DNA of 64,000 nucleotides from Marinobacter sp. MDS2 (GTDB taxonomy: Bacteria; Pseudomonadota; Gammaproteobacteria; Pseudomonadales; Oleiphilaceae), in assembly GCF_030718085.1 (NCBI RefSeq), contig NZ_JAVAJF010000003.1, positions 225,445 to 289,444 on the forward strand, in the 5' to 3' direction. Position 1 is the first letter of the stretch. Every line of letters starts with the position of its first letter. A program made the position numbers and the translations under genes. A model generated the notes under the pieces. That model worked only from the letters and a program-made list of their open reading frames with translations, had not been told where the DNA came from and made no database searches. Of the stretch, positions 10,837-23,570 are shown piece after piece.

Positions 10837-13674
10837 ATGCACGAAAGCATCATGGAGCAGTTATGGCAGACTTCCCACTTGCAGGGTGGAAATCTAGCCT
10901 ATGTTGAACAGCTTTTTGAAACCTACCTGACAGACCCCAATGCTATTCCTGAAGAGTGGCGGAGCTACTTCGATAAGCTCCCGAGTGTCGATGGCCAACA
11001 AGGTCGTGACGTTATCCACTCGACGATCCGTGAACAGTTTGAACACATCTCGCGTAATCAGCGCTTTTTGGCCAGTGGCGGCGTTCCGGCCAGCGCCACA
11101 TCCGATGCTGACAAAAAGCAGATTCGTGTTCTTCAGCTGATCAACGCGTATCGTTTCCGCGGACACCAGGAATCCAAGCTTGACCCTCTGGGTGTCTGGC
11201 AGCGTGAACCCGTAGAAGATCTTGATCCGGCTTTTCACGAGCTGAATGAATCCGATCTGGATCTCGAGTTTCAGACCGGCTCTTTGAGCTTCGGTTCCGA
11301 AACGATGAAGCTCAAAGACATTGTCGACGGGCTTCGCCAAACCTATTGTCAAAGTATCGGCGCAGAATACATGCACGTGGTGGATACCCGCATCAAGCGG
11401 TGGTTCCAGCAGCGCATGGAGCCGGTACGTTCCCGTCCTCAGTACGAGCCTGAAACACGCAAGCATCTTCTGGAGCGCCTGACCGCTGCTGAAGGGCTTG
11501 AGAAGTATCTGGGCTCCCGTTACCCGGGTGTTAAGCGTTTCGGTCTTGAGGGCGGTGAGAGCCTGATTCCTTGCCTCGACGAATTGATTCAGCGTGCCGG
11601 ATCATACGGCGCCAAAGAGATCGTGCTGGGCATGGCGCACCGTGGTCGTTTGAACGTGTTGGTTAACACGCTCGGTAAGAACCCGAAAGAATTGTTTGAT
11701 GAATTCGAGGGTAAGAAACTCGCGGATTCCGGCTCTGGTGACGTTAAGTATCACCAAGGCTTCTCGTCGAACGTCATGACTCCGGGTGGTGAAGTGCACC
11801 TGGCAATGGCGTTTAACCCGTCGCACCTGGAAATTGTTGCTCCGGTTGTTGTGGGTTCGGTTCGAGCGCGTCAGGATCGTCGTAACGACACAGATGGCAG
11901 CAAGGTGTTGCCGATCGTTATGCACGGCGATGCGGCTTTTGCCGGCCAGGGCGTGGTGATGGAAACCTTCCAGATGTCCCAGACCCGGGGCTTTGGAGTC
12001 GGTGGTACCATCCACATCGTGATCAACAACCAGGTTGGCTTTACCACCAGCCGGCAGGAAGACGCCCGCTCTACAGAATACTGTACTGACGTGGCGAAGA
12101 TGGTGCAGGCACCTATTCTTCACGTGAATGCAGACGATCCTGAAGCGGTGATGTTCGCAACTCACTTGGCGGTTGATTACCGCAATGAGTTTAAGCGTGA
12201 TGTCGTAATCGATCTGGTTTGCTACCGCCGTCGTGGCCACAACGAAGCGGATGAGCCGGCTGCTACCCAGCCGTTGATGTACGAAAAGATTCGTAAGCTG
12301 AAAACCACCCGCAATATCTACGCTGACCGTTTGATGCAGGACGGTATCCTCAATGAGGATGAAGTCAAGCAGATGGAAACAGAGTACCGGGATGCACTCG
12401 ATAATGGCGAGCATGTCGTCAAGTCGTTGGTACAAGAGCCCAACAAAGATTTGTACGTGGATTGGACGCCTTACCTCGGCCATGAGTGGACAGCCAAGTG
12501 TAAAACCAGCGTAGCGGCTAAAACGATCAAGAAGCTGGGTACGAAGTTGACGCAGGTTCCGGAAGGATTCAGTGTGCAGCGTCAGGTATCCAAGATCGTC
12601 AACGATCGCGAGAAAATGACCGCTGGCGCTCTTCCGCTGAACTGGGGTTACGGTGAGATGATGTCGTACGCGACACTCCTCAACGAAGGCCACCAGATTC
12701 GCTTGACCGGTCAGGACGTGGGTCGTGGTACCTTCTCCCACCGTCACGCGGTGTTGCACAACCAGAAAGACGGATCCTCCCACATCTCGCTTCAGGCGTT
12801 GTCGGACGACCAGCCGAATTTCGATATTTATGACTCGCTGCTGTCTGAAGAAGCGGTTATGGCGTTCGAATACGGCTATGCAACCACTCAGCCGGACGCG
12901 TTGATCATTTGGGAAGCGCAGTTTGGTGACTTCGCCAACGGTGCTCAGGTGGTTATCGACCAGTTCCTGACCAGTGGCGAACACAAGTGGGGCCGGTTGT
13001 GCGGTCTGACACTTCTGTTGCCGCACGGTTATGAAGGGCAGGGGCCTGAGCATAGCTCTGCTCGCTTGGAGCGTTTCCTTCAGCTTTCCGCTCAGCACAA
13101 CATTCAGGTATGTGTACCAACAACTCCGTCGCAGGTGTTCCATATGCTGCGTCGCCAGGTTAAGCGGCCGCTGCGCAAGCCTTTGATCGCCATTACGCCG
13201 AAGAGTTTGTTGCGTCACAAAGAAGCGACTTCAAACCTGGACGATTTGACCTCTGGCACATTCCAGACCGTGTTGCCTGAAAAGGATCTGCCGGATCCGA
13301 AGAAGGTAACTCGTCTCATCATGTGCAGCGGCAAGGTGTTTTACGATCTGCTGGATAAAAAGAAGGCAGATGAGCGTGATGACGTGGCTTTGGTTCGTAT
13401 TGAGCAGCTTTACCCGTTCCCGGCGGATGATCTGGATGAAATTCTGGGTCAGTATCCGAAGCTGAAATCTGTGGTGTGGTGTCAGGAAGAGCCCATGAAC
13501 CAGGGTGCCTGGTACCCAAGTCAGCACCATATGCGCAATGCGCTGCAGCGCCTGAACCCAAAACTCCACCTTCAGTATGCCGGTCGTGAGCCTTCTGCTG
13601 CTCCTGCGTGTGGTCACATGTCTGTCCACATCGAAGAACAGAAGAAGTTGGTTAACGACGCGTTCGAAATCTGA
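10837..13674 (+). CDS. sucA: 2-oxoglutarate dehydrogenase E1 component
   Basis: The thiamine diphosphate-dependent E1 decarboxylates 2-oxoglutarate and transfers the succinyl group to the lipoyl arm of SucB. It has 945 residues, the expected size. The N-terminal YVEQLFETYLTDP peptide binds E2/E3 in this family. The TPP/Mg region is visible as HGDAAFAGQGVVMETFQMS and NNQVGFTTS, and the transketolase-like C-terminal half contains HEDQ-type active-site sequence around GQDVGRGTFSHRHAVLH. The start MHESIMEQLW aligns with known Pseudomonas-type N-termini and has aaggtgag upstream. Confidence 0.97.
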   Translation: MHESIMEQLWQTSHLQGGNLAYVEQLFETYLTDPNAIPEEWRSYFDKLPSVDGQQGRDVIHSTIREQFEHISRNQRFLASGGVPASATSDADKKQIRVLQLINAYRFRGHQESKLDPLGVWQREPVEDLDPAFHELNESDLDLEFQTGSLSFGSETMKLKDIVDGLRQTYCQSIGAEYMHVVDTRIKRWFQQRMEPVRSRPQYEPETRKHLLERLTAAEGLEKYLGSRYPGVKRFGLEGGESLIPCLDELIQRAGSYGAKEIVLGMAHRGRLNVLVNTLGKNPKELFDEFEGKKLADSGSGDVKYHQGFSSNVMTPGGEVHLAMAFNPSHLEIVAPVVVGSVRARQDRRNDTDGSKVLPIVMHGDAAFAGQGVVMETFQMSQTRGFGVGGTIHIVINNQVGFTTSRQEDARSTEYCTDVAKMVQAPILHVNADDPEAVMFATHLAVDYRNEFKRDVVIDLVCYRRRGHNEADEPAATQPLMYEKIRKLKTTRNIYADRLMQDGILNEDEVKQMETEYRDALDNGEHVVKSLVQEPNKDLYVDWTPYLGHEWTAKCKTSVAAKTIKKLGTKLTQVPEGFSVQRQVSKIVNDREKMTAGALPLNWGYGEMMSYATLLNEGHQIRLTGQDVGRGTFSHRHAVLHNQKDGSSHISLQALSDDQPNFDIYDSLLSEEAVMAFEYGYATTQPDALIIWEAQFGDFANGAQVVIDQFLTSGEHKWGRLCGLTLLLPHGYEGQGPEHSSARLERFLQLSAQHNIQVCVPTTPSQVFHMLRRQVKRPLRKPLIAITPKSLLRHKEATSNLDDLTSGTFQTVLPEKDLPDPKKVTRLIMCSGKVFYDLLDKKKADERDDVALVRIEQLYPFPADDLDEILGQYPKLKSVVWCQEEPMNQGAWYPSQHHMRNALQRLNPKLHLQYAGREPSAAPACGHMSVHIEEQKKLVNDAFEI

Positions 13675-13699
13675 CGAGCTACCGAGCTAAGGAATTGTA

Positions 13700-14923
13700 A
13701 TGACAACAGAGATTAAAGCCCCAGTTTTCCCTGAGTCGGTCGCCGAAGGCACCGTCGCGACTTGGCACAAGCAGCCAGGCGAAGCCTGTTCACGTGACGA
13801 GCTGATTGTTGATATCGAAACCGACAAAGTCGTGCTCGAAGTGGTTGCTCCGGCTGACGGTGTGATTGAAGAAATCGTAAAAGCCGAAGGCGATACCTGC
13901 GAAAGCGGCGAAGTGATCGGTAAGTTTAAAGAAGGTGCCGCTGGTGAATCCAAACCGGCAGAAAGCAAGGCCGATAGCAGCAAGGACGAAGAAGCGTCCG
14001 AGAAGAGCGAAGAGGCTCCTGCATCCGGTGACGCGATTTTGAGCCCGGCAGCGCGTAAGCTGGCCGACGAGAACAACGTTGATCCGGCCGCTGTTAAGGG
14101 TACCGGCAAAGACGGTCGTGTTACCAAAGAAGACGTACAGAGCCACATCGATAGCAAAAAGTCGTCAGGTTCTTCTGCGTCTAAGCCTGCCGCTGCACCG
14201 GAAGTAAACGTTGCACCGGGTGAGCGCCCGGAGAAGCGTGTTCCGATGACCCGTTTGCGTGCAAGCATCGCCAAGCGTTTGGTTGAAGCTCAGCAGACTG
14301 CTGCTATGTTGACCACGTTCAACGAAGTGAACATGGCACCGATCATGGAACTGCGTAAGCAGTATCAGGACAGCTTTGTTAAGCGCCACGACATCAAACT
14401 GGGTTTCATGTCGTTCTTCGCCAAAGCGGCAACCGAAGCGTTGAAGCGTTTCCCGGCGGTTAACGCCTCGATCGATGGCAACGACATGGTTTACCACGGC
14501 TACCAGGATATCGGCGTTGCCGTATCGACCGAGCGTGGTCTGGTTGTACCTGTGCTTCGCGATGTTGACGCAATGGGTCTGGCGGATATCGAGAAGAAGA
14601 TCGTTGAATACGGTACCAAGGCCAAAGGTGGCAAGCTGGGTATTGAAGATATGACCGGCGGTACCTTCACCATCACCAACGGTGGTATTTTTGGTTCGTT
14701 GATTTCTACGCCAATCCTGAACCCGCCTCAAACGGCTATTCTTGGTATGCACAAGATCCAGGAGCGCCCGATGGCGGTGAACGGCAAGGTTGAGATCTTG
14801 CCGATGATGTACCTGGCGCTGTCATACGATCACCGTATGATTGACGGCAAAGACGCTGTTCAGTTCCTGGTAGCCATCAAGGAAATGCTTGAAGACCCGG
14901 CGCGCATCCTGCTGGACGTGTAA
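13700..14923 (+). CDS. sucB: Dihydrolipoamide succinyltransferase (2-oxoglutarate dehydrogenase E2)
   Basis: E2 transfers the succinyl group from its lipoyl arm to CoA and forms the core of the complex. It has 407 residues: a lipoyl domain with the lipoylated K43 ([10 protein letters not shown]), an acidic Ser/Glu/Ala-rich linker (about 80-110), an E3-binding domain ([11 protein letters not shown]), a second linker, and the catalytic acyltransferase domain ending in [13 protein letters not shown] with H378 and D382. The linker composition favours a succinyltransferase rather than the pyruvate enzyme, as does the position after sucA. It starts 25 bases after sucA. Confidence 0.96.
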   Translation: MTTEIKAPVFPESVAEGTVATWHKQPGEACSRDELIVDIETDKVVLEVVAPADGVIEEIVKAEGDTCESGEVIGKFKEGAAGESKPAESKADSSKDEEASEKSEEAPASGDAILSPAARKLADENNVDPAAVKGTGKDGRVTKEDVQSHIDSKKSSGSSASKPAAAPEVNVAPGERPEKRVPMTRLRASIAKRLVEAQQTAAMLTTFNEVNMAPIMELRKQYQDSFVKRHDIKLGFMSFFAKAATEALKRFPAVNASIDGNDMVYHGYQDIGVAVSTERGLVVPVLRDVDAMGLADIEKKIVEYGTKAKGGKLGIEDMTGGTFTITNGGIFGSLISTPILNPPQTAILGMHKIQERPMAVNGKVEILPMMYLALSYDHRMIDGKDAVQFLVAIKEMLEDPARILLDV

Positions 14924-14928
14924 GCTGA

Positions 14929-16401
<1,473 letters not shown>

Positions 16402-16416
16402 CGCAGACCAGAAGCA

Positions 16417-16440
16417 AGGGGCGCCCGAAAGAGCGCCCCT
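16417..16440 (+). terminator. Hairpin after lpd, probable terminator
   Basis: An 8-bp GC-rich stem (aggggcgc/gcgcccct) with an 8-base loop lies 15 bases after lpd. The tail is only weakly T-rich, so termination may be partial and allow read-through to sucCD. Confidence 0.55.
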
Positions 16441-16476
16441 TCGCTATAACAACAACCGATTTCTGGTTGCGGACAT

Positions 16477-16541
16477 GATGAGCTGAGGTGATCCCCTGCT
16501 CATCAAACCGAATTCGCATTTAAGACTTCCCATGAGGGAAG
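16477..16541 (+). other. Two further hairpins before sucC
   Basis: gatgagc/gctcatc (16477-16483 with 16498-16504) and cttccc-ATGA-gggaag (16526-16541) sit in the 195-base lpd-sucC gap. Neither has a T tail. They could be RNA-stability or processing elements of a sucAB-lpd-sucCD transcript. No coding sequence is seen in the gap. Confidence 0.35.
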
Positions 16542-16596
16542 CAGCGGGTTCTTCTCCGTACGTGGTTATCCTCCATCAAATAGCGGGACATTAACT

Positions 16597-17762
<1,166 letters not shown>

Positions 17763-17763
<1 letters not shown>

Positions 17764-18635
17764 TGAGCATCCTGATTAATAAAGACACCAAGGTAATCTG
17801 CCAGGGCTTTACCGGCGCACAGGGTACTTTCCACTCTGAGCAGGCTATCGAATACGGCACCAAAATGGTTGGTGGCGTTAGCCCGGGTAAGGGCGGTACT
17901 ACTCACTTGGGTCTGCCGGTATTCAACACCGTGCGTGAAGCCGTAGAACAGACTGGTGCTCAGGCTACCGTTATCTACGTGCCAGCACCGTTCTGTAAAG
18001 ATGCCATCATCGAAGCGGCAGACGCCGGCCTCGAACTGATCGTGTGCATCACCGAAGGTATCCCGACCATCGATATGCTGTACGCCAAAGAATACGTTGA
18101 TCGTAAAGGCGTGCGCATGATCGGGCCTAACTGCCCAGGTGTTATCACTCCGGGCGAAAGCAAGATCGGCATCATGCCGGGCCACATTCACAAGCCAGGT
18201 AAGGTCGGTATCGTATCCCGCTCCGGCACCCTGACTTACGAAGCGGTCAAGCAGACCACTGACTTCGGTTACGGTCAGTCTACTTGCGTAGGTATTGGTG
18301 GTGACCCGATCCCGGGCTCCAACTTCATCGATATCCTGAAGCTGCTGCAGGACGATCCGCAGACAGAAGCCATTGTGATGATTGGTGAAATTGGTGGTAC
18401 TGCTGAAGAAGAAGCGGCAGCCTTCATCAAAGATAACGTCACTAAGCCTGTTGTTTCCTACATTGCCGGCGTCACTGCGCCTCCAGGCAAGCGTATGGGC
18501 CACGCAGGTGCCATCATTTCAGGTGGTAAGGGCACCGCGGACGAGAAATTCGCAGCCCTGAACGACGCCGGTGTTAAAACCGTGCGCAGCCTGGCTGAAA
18601 TCGGCAAGGCTTTGCAGGAAGTGACTGGCTGGTAA
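17763..18635 (+). CDS. sucD: Succinyl-CoA synthetase alpha subunit
   Basis: SucD binds CoA and carries the phosphohistidine intermediate. It has 290 residues. The N-terminal CoA-binding Rossmann domain shows [14 protein letters not shown], and the active histidine is H247 in [16 protein letters not shown]. Its ATG overlaps the sucC stop by one base. It ends the sdh-suc block and is followed by a strong terminator. Confidence 0.98.
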
Positions 18636-18653
18636 GCCTTTTCACAACCTGAG

Positions 18654-18690
18654 ACAAACCCCCGGATTCGAAAGAATGCCGGGGGTTTGT
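18654..18690 (+). terminator. Strong terminator after sucCD
   Basis: A perfect 12-bp stem (acaaacccccgg/ccgggggtttgt) lies 18 bases after the sucD stop, with a 13-base loop that can itself pair (attc/gaat) and a tail cgtttg. It closes the TCA block. Confidence 0.85.
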
Positions 18691-18721
18691 CGTTTGAAGG
18701 CGAATGTTTTAATCCTGTTTG

Positions 18722-18751
18722 TTTAACGCAAGGGGGTGTTAAGACTATAAT
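18722..18751 (+). promoter_or_regulatory. Sigma-70 promoter of trpS
   Basis: A perfect TATAAT (18746-18751) is preceded by TTTAAC (18722-18727) at 18 bases, about 80 bases before the trpS start. It probably serves the trpS-scpA-scpB-rluB run. Confidence 0.6.
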
Positions 18752-18830
18752 GCCCGGTCAGCCTGATTCTGAAACCCGCGGTTTCACGTTCATTCAGGCG
18801 CTTTATAAATAGAAAGAAGGAGTTTGTGCT

Positions 18831-20045
18831 TTGAGTTCCGTCGATTCCCAGCAAAGAATTTTGTCCGGCATGCGTCCGACCGGCAAGCTTCACCTCGGCC
18901 ACTACCACGGTGTGCTGAAAAACTGGGTTAAACTCCAGCACGAATTCGAGTGCTTCTTCTTCGTTGCCGATTGGCACGCGTTAACCACGCAATACGACGA
19001 TCCGTCCGGCATTGAGCAAAGTGTCTGGGACATGGTTGTGGATTGGTTGGCCGCCGGAGTAAACCCGGGCTCGTCCACAATGTTTATCCAGTCCCAGGTT
19101 CCGGAACACGCCGAGCTGCATTTGCTGCTTTCCATGATTACCCCGCTGGGCTGGCTTGAGCGAATCCCGACCTACAAAGATCAGCAGGAAAAGTTGCGCG
19201 AGAAGGATCTCGCCACATACGGTTTCCTGGGGTATCCGTTGCTGCAAACCGCGGATATTTTAATGTACCGCGCCGGCAAGGTGCCGGTTGGAGCCGATCA
19301 GGTTTCCCACGTGGAAATTACCCGTGAGATTGCCCGCCGCTTTAACCACATCTATGGCCGAGAGCCCGGGTTTGAAGAGCTTGCCGAGGCAGCCATTGTC
19401 AAAATGGGTAAGAAAAACGCCAAGCTGTACCGCTCGCTGAAAAAACGTTATCAGGAAGAAGGCAGTACCGAGGCGTTGGAAATCGCGCGTGCCTTGCTGA
19501 AAGAGCAGCAGAACATTTCGTTGGGTGACCGTGAGCGCTTGTATGGCTACATCGAAGGCGGCGGCAAGGTGATCCTGCCGGAACCCCAGCCATTGTTGAC
19601 CCCGGAATCCAAAATGCCCGGGCTCGACGGGCAAAAAATGTCCAAGTCGTACAACAACTACATTGGCCTGCGCGAAGCGCCGGATAGCGTTGCCCAGAAA
19701 ATCCGCACGATGCAGACCGACCCACAGCGTGTGCGCAGAACCGATCCGGGTGAGCCCGAGAAATGCCCGGTTTGGGGCATGCACAAGGTCTACTCCGACG
19801 AAGCAACCTGTGCTTGGGTACAGGAAGGTTGCCGCAGTGCCGGCATCGGGTGTCTGGAATGTAAAGCGCCCTTAATCGACGCCATCGTGGAAGAGCAGAA
19901 GCCACTGCACGAAAGGGCTAAAGAATACGAAGACGATCCGGATTTGGTGTACTCAATTCTCCAGGAAGGACGGGAGCGCGCGCGGGATGCCGCTAGAGAC
20001 ACCCTCGAAGAAGTTCGGGAAGCCATGGGGCTCAGTTACCGCTGA
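18831..20045 (+). CDS. trpS: Tryptophanyl-tRNA synthetase
   Basis: It charges tRNA-Trp with tryptophan. At 404 residues it is about 70 longer than the E. coli enzyme. The class I motifs are HLGHYHG (HIGH-type) near residue 22 and GQKMSKSYNN (KMSKS) near 268. The extra length lies mostly in a charged segment between the catalytic core and KMSKS (about residues 190-250, e.g. KMGKKNAKLYRSLKKRY), a variant I recall from other gammaproteobacteria. The start is a TTG with aaggag 8 bases upstream; no better start exists. It is the first gene of a run with scpA, scpB and rluB. Confidence 0.95.
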   Translation: MSSVDSQQRILSGMRPTGKLHLGHYHGVLKNWVKLQHEFECFFFVADWHALTTQYDDPSGIEQSVWDMVVDWLAAGVNPGSSTMFIQSQVPEHAELHLLLSMITPLGWLERIPTYKDQQEKLREKDLATYGFLGYPLLQTADILMYRAGKVPVGADQVSHVEITREIARRFNHIYGREPGFEELAEAAIVKMGKKNAKLYRSLKKRYQEEGSTEALEIARALLKEQQNISLGDRERLYGYIEGGGKVILPEPQPLLTPESKMPGLDGQKMSKSYNNYIGLREAPDSVAQKIRTMQTDPQRVRRTDPGEPEKCPVWGMHKVYSDEATCAWVQEGCRSAGIGCLECKAPLIDAIVEEQKPLHERAKEYEDDPDLVYSILQEGRERARDAARDTLEEVREAMGLSYR

Positions 20046-20057
20046 GTCGGGCCATTC

Positions 20058-20906
20058 ATGGAAACGGGCGACGGTGGTATGACCGACGAGATTAAGGAGC
20101 CAATCGACGCTTCGTCGAACGAGATGGAGCAGGTGCCCCTCGCTCTGGTGTCGGGCAAGCCGCTGGTCGATGTTCCAAAGGATCTCTACATACCGCCTGA
20201 TGCCCTGGCAGTCTTTCTCGAGGCCTTTGAAGGGCCTCTCGATTTGTTGCTGTATCTGATTCGGCGCCAGAACATGAACATTCTGGACATCGATGTCAGT
20301 GAAATAACCCGTCAGTACATGGAGTACATCGGAGCGGTGGAATCGATGCGCTTCGAGCTGGCGGCCGAATACCTGGTTATGGCGGCCACGCTCGCCGAGA
20401 TCAAATCCCGCATGCTTTTGCCGCGCCAGGAAAGTGACGATGACGACGAACTGGACCCTCGAGCCGAACTGATTCGACGCCTGCAGCAATACGAGCGATT
20501 CAAAAAGGCCGCTGAAGACATTGATCAGATGCCGCGCGTGGAGCGTGACACGTTTATAGGTTCGGGCGCTTTGCCTAAACTGCCTTCGAGTCAGCCGCAT
20601 CCGGATGTGGATATGCGAGAGTTGATTCTCGCGCTCCAGGGGGTGCTGAAACGCGCAGATTTGTTTACCAGTCACCATGTTGAGAAAGAACGCCTGTCTA
20701 CGCGAGAGCGCATGTCGCATATCTTGTCTCTGTTGCAGGGAGATCGTTTCGTTACTTTCGAAAGCCTGTTTTCGGTCGAAGAAGGTCGGCTTGGCGTGGT
20801 GGTGAGTTTTCTGGCCACGCTTGAATTGGTGAAAGAGCAGTTGATCGAGCTGGTCCAGGCCGAGGTGCTTGGCCCTATTCATGTCAGGGCTCGGGCTGTT
20901 AGCTGA
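20058..20906 (+). CDS. scpA: Segregation and condensation protein A (kleisin)
   Basis: ScpA is the kleisin that bridges the heads of the SMC dimer in bacterial condensin. It has 282 residues. The signature FEGPLDLLLYLIRRQ is at about residues 56-70, followed by ILDIDVSEITRQY. An acidic middle (SDDDDELDP) and a winged-helix C-terminus follow. The start is uncertain: the ATG at 20058 and the one at 20079 both have weak ribosome sites. It lies 12 bases after trpS and 16 before scpB; smc itself is about 3.6 kb downstream. Confidence 0.94.
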   Translation: METGDGGMTDEIKEPIDASSNEMEQVPLALVSGKPLVDVPKDLYIPPDALAVFLEAFEGPLDLLLYLIRRQNMNILDIDVSEITRQYMEYIGAVESMRFELAAEYLVMAATLAEIKSRMLLPRQESDDDDELDPRAELIRRLQQYERFKKAAEDIDQMPRVERDTFIGSGALPKLPSSQPHPDVDMRELILALQGVLKRADLFTSHHVEKERLSTRERMSHILSLLQGDRFVTFESLFSVEEGRLGVVVSFLATLELVKEQLIELVQAEVLGPIHVRARAVS

Positions 20907-20922
20907 AGGATAATCGACGACC

Positions 20923-21585
20923 ATGAACTCAGACGAACTTGTCAAAATTCAGGCGATTGCGGAGGCAGCTTTGTTAGCTGCAGGCAAGCCTTTGTCGGTT
21001 GAGCAACTCCGGGATTTGTTTCTGGAGAGCGAACGGCCCACCCGGCAGGTTATGGAACAGGCCATGGAGTTGCTGGGAAACGCATGCGAGGGCCGTGGGT
21101 TTGAATTGAAACAAGTGGCCAGCGGTTACCGGCTGCAGGTGAGGGAAGAGTTTGCGCCATGGGTAGCCCGGCTGTTTGAAGAAAAACCGCAGCGGTATTC
21201 CCGGGCATTGTTGGAAACGCTGGCGCTGATCGCTTACCGGCAACCCATCACTCGCGGCGAGATCGAAGAAATTCGCGGTGTTACGGTAAGCAGCAATATC
21301 ATTCGGACCCTGCTTGAGCGAGAGTGGGTTCGGGTTGTGGGGCACCGTGATGTACCGGGCAGACCGGCCATGTATGCCACCACCAAACAGTTTTTGGATT
21401 ACTTCAATCTCGCCGGTCTCGACGAGTTGCCCGCTTTATCAGAGGTGCGGGATTTGGAAGAGATCGGGCGTGAGATTGAAAAGAATATGCAGGGCGAGAT
21501 TGAAGCGGACGGCCCCTCACCAGACAGCGAGGCCGCCGAAGTGCAGGAACCAGTCGAATCGCCCTCAGAGCAGACAATTCACTGA
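20923..21585 (+). CDS. scpB: Segregation and condensation protein B
   Basis: ScpB binds ScpA as a dimer and completes the SMC-ScpAB condensin used in chromosome compaction and segregation. It has 220 residues: two winged-helix domains, the second containing the family motif ALLETLALIAYRQPITRGEI and an EIRGV sequence, then an acidic, low-complexity tail of about 40 residues that is likely disordered. It is directly downstream of scpA. Confidence 0.95.
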   Translation: MNSDELVKIQAIAEAALLAAGKPLSVEQLRDLFLESERPTRQVMEQAMELLGNACEGRGFELKQVASGYRLQVREEFAPWVARLFEEKPQRYSRALLETLALIAYRQPITRGEIEEIRGVTVSSNIIRTLLEREWVRVVGHRDVPGRPAMYATTKQFLDYFNLAGLDELPALSEVRDLEEIGREIEKNMQGEIEADGPSPDSEAAEVQEPVESPSEQTIH

Positions 21586-21624
21586 CGCCTCGAAGGCATC
21601 AGATACTCAGGAAGGAAAGAATAC

Positions 21625-22632
21625 ATGGCGGCATCTAGCCCCGGAAAACCACGTGCAGGCAAAAAGGTCGCACAGGGTGATAAATCACTGACTGAAGGCC
21701 CTGAGCGCATTCAGAAGCTTTTGGCCCGCGCCGGCGTAGGTTCTCGCCGGGAGATAGAAGGCTGGATGGATGCCGGCCGTTTGCTGGTTAATGGCCAACC
21801 ATCAGTGCCCGGCCAGAAAGCAACGATCGAAGATACCTTTGAGCTCGATGGCAAAAAACTGGATGTCTCATCGGCTGGCCAGGTTGTTCGCCGAGTGCTG
21901 ATTTATAACAAGCCGGAAGGCGAAGTCACCACCCGCAAAGATCCGGAAGGCCGGCCAACGGTGTTCGACCGATTGCCACGCTTGAAAGACCAGCGTTGGA
22001 TCTCAATCGGGCGTCTTGATTTGAACACCACCGGCTTGGTGTTGTTCACCACCGATGGTGAGTTGGCAAACCGTTTGATGCATCCTTCTCGCCAAATCGA
22101 CCGTGAATACGCGGTACGGGTGTTTGGCGAAGTGGACGAAGCCATGATTCAGCGTCTGCTTCAGGGCGTTCTGCTGGAAGATGGTATGGCCCAGTTCTCC
22201 GATATCTCCGAAGCGGGTGGCAGCGGCATGAACAAATGGTTCCATGTCACCTTGCTCGAAGGCCGTAATCGTGAGGTCCGTCGGCTTTGGGAGTCTCAGG
22301 GCGTTCGAGTGAGCAGGCTGAAACGTGTTCGTTATGGTCCAATCTTCCTGCCAAGTCGTTTGTCCTTGGGCAAGTGGGAAGAGCTGGATCAGAAAGCGGT
22401 TGATTTGCTCAGCCGTACTGTCGAACTGCAATCGGTGCCTGTCCCTCAGAAAACCCCGGGAGAGCAGGCTGAACATGACCGGAAGCTGCGCAAGAGCCCG
22501 GGTCGATCCGTGCATAAATCCAAGCGCGGTAGTTGGCAGGTCAGCGATGCAGGGCAGCCAAAAGCCAAGCGGGACGTCAAAAAGAAGACGGCTGGCGGAT
22601 CTCGCCCGGCTCGGAACAACCGGGGTTCTTAA
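21625..22632 (+). CDS. rluB: 23S rRNA pseudouridine synthase B
   Basis: The RsuA-family enzyme makes pseudouridine at position 2605 of 23S rRNA in E. coli. It has 335 residues. An S4 RNA-binding domain ([18 protein letters not shown], residues 28-45) precedes the catalytic domain, whose nucleophile is D132 in [12 protein letters not shown]. The C-terminal 60 residues are a basic, Lys/Arg-rich RNA-binding tail typical of RluB rather than RluE. scpAB-rluB is a conserved neighbourhood. It converges on a diguanylate cyclase gene 11 bases away. Confidence 0.93.
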   Translation: MAASSPGKPRAGKKVAQGDKSLTEGPERIQKLLARAGVGSRREIEGWMDAGRLLVNGQPSVPGQKATIEDTFELDGKKLDVSSAGQVVRRVLIYNKPEGEVTTRKDPEGRPTVFDRLPRLKDQRWISIGRLDLNTTGLVLFTTDGELANRLMHPSRQIDREYAVRVFGEVDEAMIQRLLQGVLLEDGMAQFSDISEAGGSGMNKWFHVTLLEGRNREVRRLWESQGVRVSRLKRVRYGPIFLPSRLSLGKWEELDQKAVDLLSRTVELQSVPVPQKTPGEQAEHDRKLRKSPGRSVHKSKRGSWQVSDAGQPKAKRDVKKKTAGGSRPARNNRGS

Positions 22633-22643
22633 CCCCGGATCCG

Positions 22644-23570
22644 CTAAGGTATAGAGGCAAAGACGCGGCTGCAGTTGCGGCCGCCGGCTTTAGCTTGATA
22701 CAGCGCCTCATCGGCGCGTGCCAGCCATTGTTCGGACTGCTCGTTGGTTAGATGGGCTGCAATACCGCAGCTGCCGGTTACCGTAATCGGTGTTTCCCCT
22801 CCGTCCACCCGGATGCTTTCCAGCGCCACTCGAATGCGCTCCGCCACGGTTCTGGCTTCCTGAATATCCGTGTGAGGCAGCAGGACTGCAAACTCTTCCC
22901 CGCCGAAGCGGTACACAGAATCTGAGTTTCGTATCGCCCGTTCTATGTTTTCAGCCGCTTTAGCCAGTATGTGGTCACCCACCACGTGGCCATGGTTGTC
23001 ATTAATGCGCTTGAAATGGTCCAGATCGCACAAGATTAAGCTGCAAGGAGCATTTAAACGGTCTGAAAGGGAGCTTGCTCGTGTCAATTCTTCCTGCAGC
23101 GCCCGCTTATTGCCAATACCCGTAAGCGAATCGGTCAACGCAGCTTGTTCGATAGCAATGAATTGGCAAGCGTTGCGCAAGGGGCAAATGATGGCCGACA
23201 ACATCATCTCGAAACCTGTCAGTTCGTCCTCGCTGAATCTTTGACGCCGGTGAAAGGTGAGCCAACCGTAATGGCTGTCTTCCAGGGACAGACGGTATTC
23301 GCAGCGGTGGGGGCCGCCTACGCCGGTAGAAAAAACAAAGTCCTGACGGGCAATCCTGTGGCGATACTGCATGGAGTCGAAGGGAATGATGGCGGAGATT
23401 TCTTCCGCGATTATCTCCAGCTGCTTTTCTAGCGATAAAGTCGTTGAGAGTCTCTTGGTTAATCGCGCCAGAGGATCCGGCTCTTGGCTCCATGCCTGAA
23501 ATGCCTGTCTAAGTGCTGCCAGCTTGGCAGGTTTAGATTTGGAAGACTGGATTGTGGTCAGGTTTTTCAC
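22644..23570 (-). CDS. Diguanylate cyclase with N-terminal GAF-like sensor
   Basis: The protein should make cyclic di-GMP from two GTP. It has 308 residues. The GGDEF domain covers about 145-305, with the active-site motif GGEEF at 223-227 and an RxxD product-inhibition site (R214-D217) five residues before it, so it is probably active and feedback-inhibited. The N-terminal half (about 35-140) looks like a GAF-type soluble sensor domain; no membrane segment is seen. Its signal is unknown. It is transcribed opposite to its neighbours and splits the scpAB-rluB and gntR-smc clusters. Confidence 0.9.
   Translation of the reverse strand: MKNLTTIQSSKSKPAKLAALRQAFQAWSQEPDPLARLTKRLSTTLSLEKQLEIIAEEISAIIPFDSMQYRHRIARQDFVFSTGVGGPHRCEYRLSLEDSHYGWLTFHRRQRFSEDELTGFEMMLSAIICPLRNACQFIAIEQAALTDSLTGIGNKRALQEELTRASSLSDRLNAPCSLILCDLDHFKRINDNHGHVVGDHILAKAAENIERAIRNSDSVYRFGGEEFAVLLPHTDIQEARTVAERIRVALESIRVDGGETPITVTGSCGIAAHLTNEQSEQWLARADEALYQAKAGGRNCSRVFASIP

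Noticed and set aside
11602..13218. A 538-codon open frame on the minus strand inside sucA
   Set aside because: It lies fully antisense to a well-conserved E1 gene, encodes no recognisable domain and is explained by the codon bias of sucA.
16477..16541. Hairpins before sucC as a terminator or riboswitch
   Set aside because: They lack T tails and any conserved riboswitch sequence, so they are kept only as unassigned structures.
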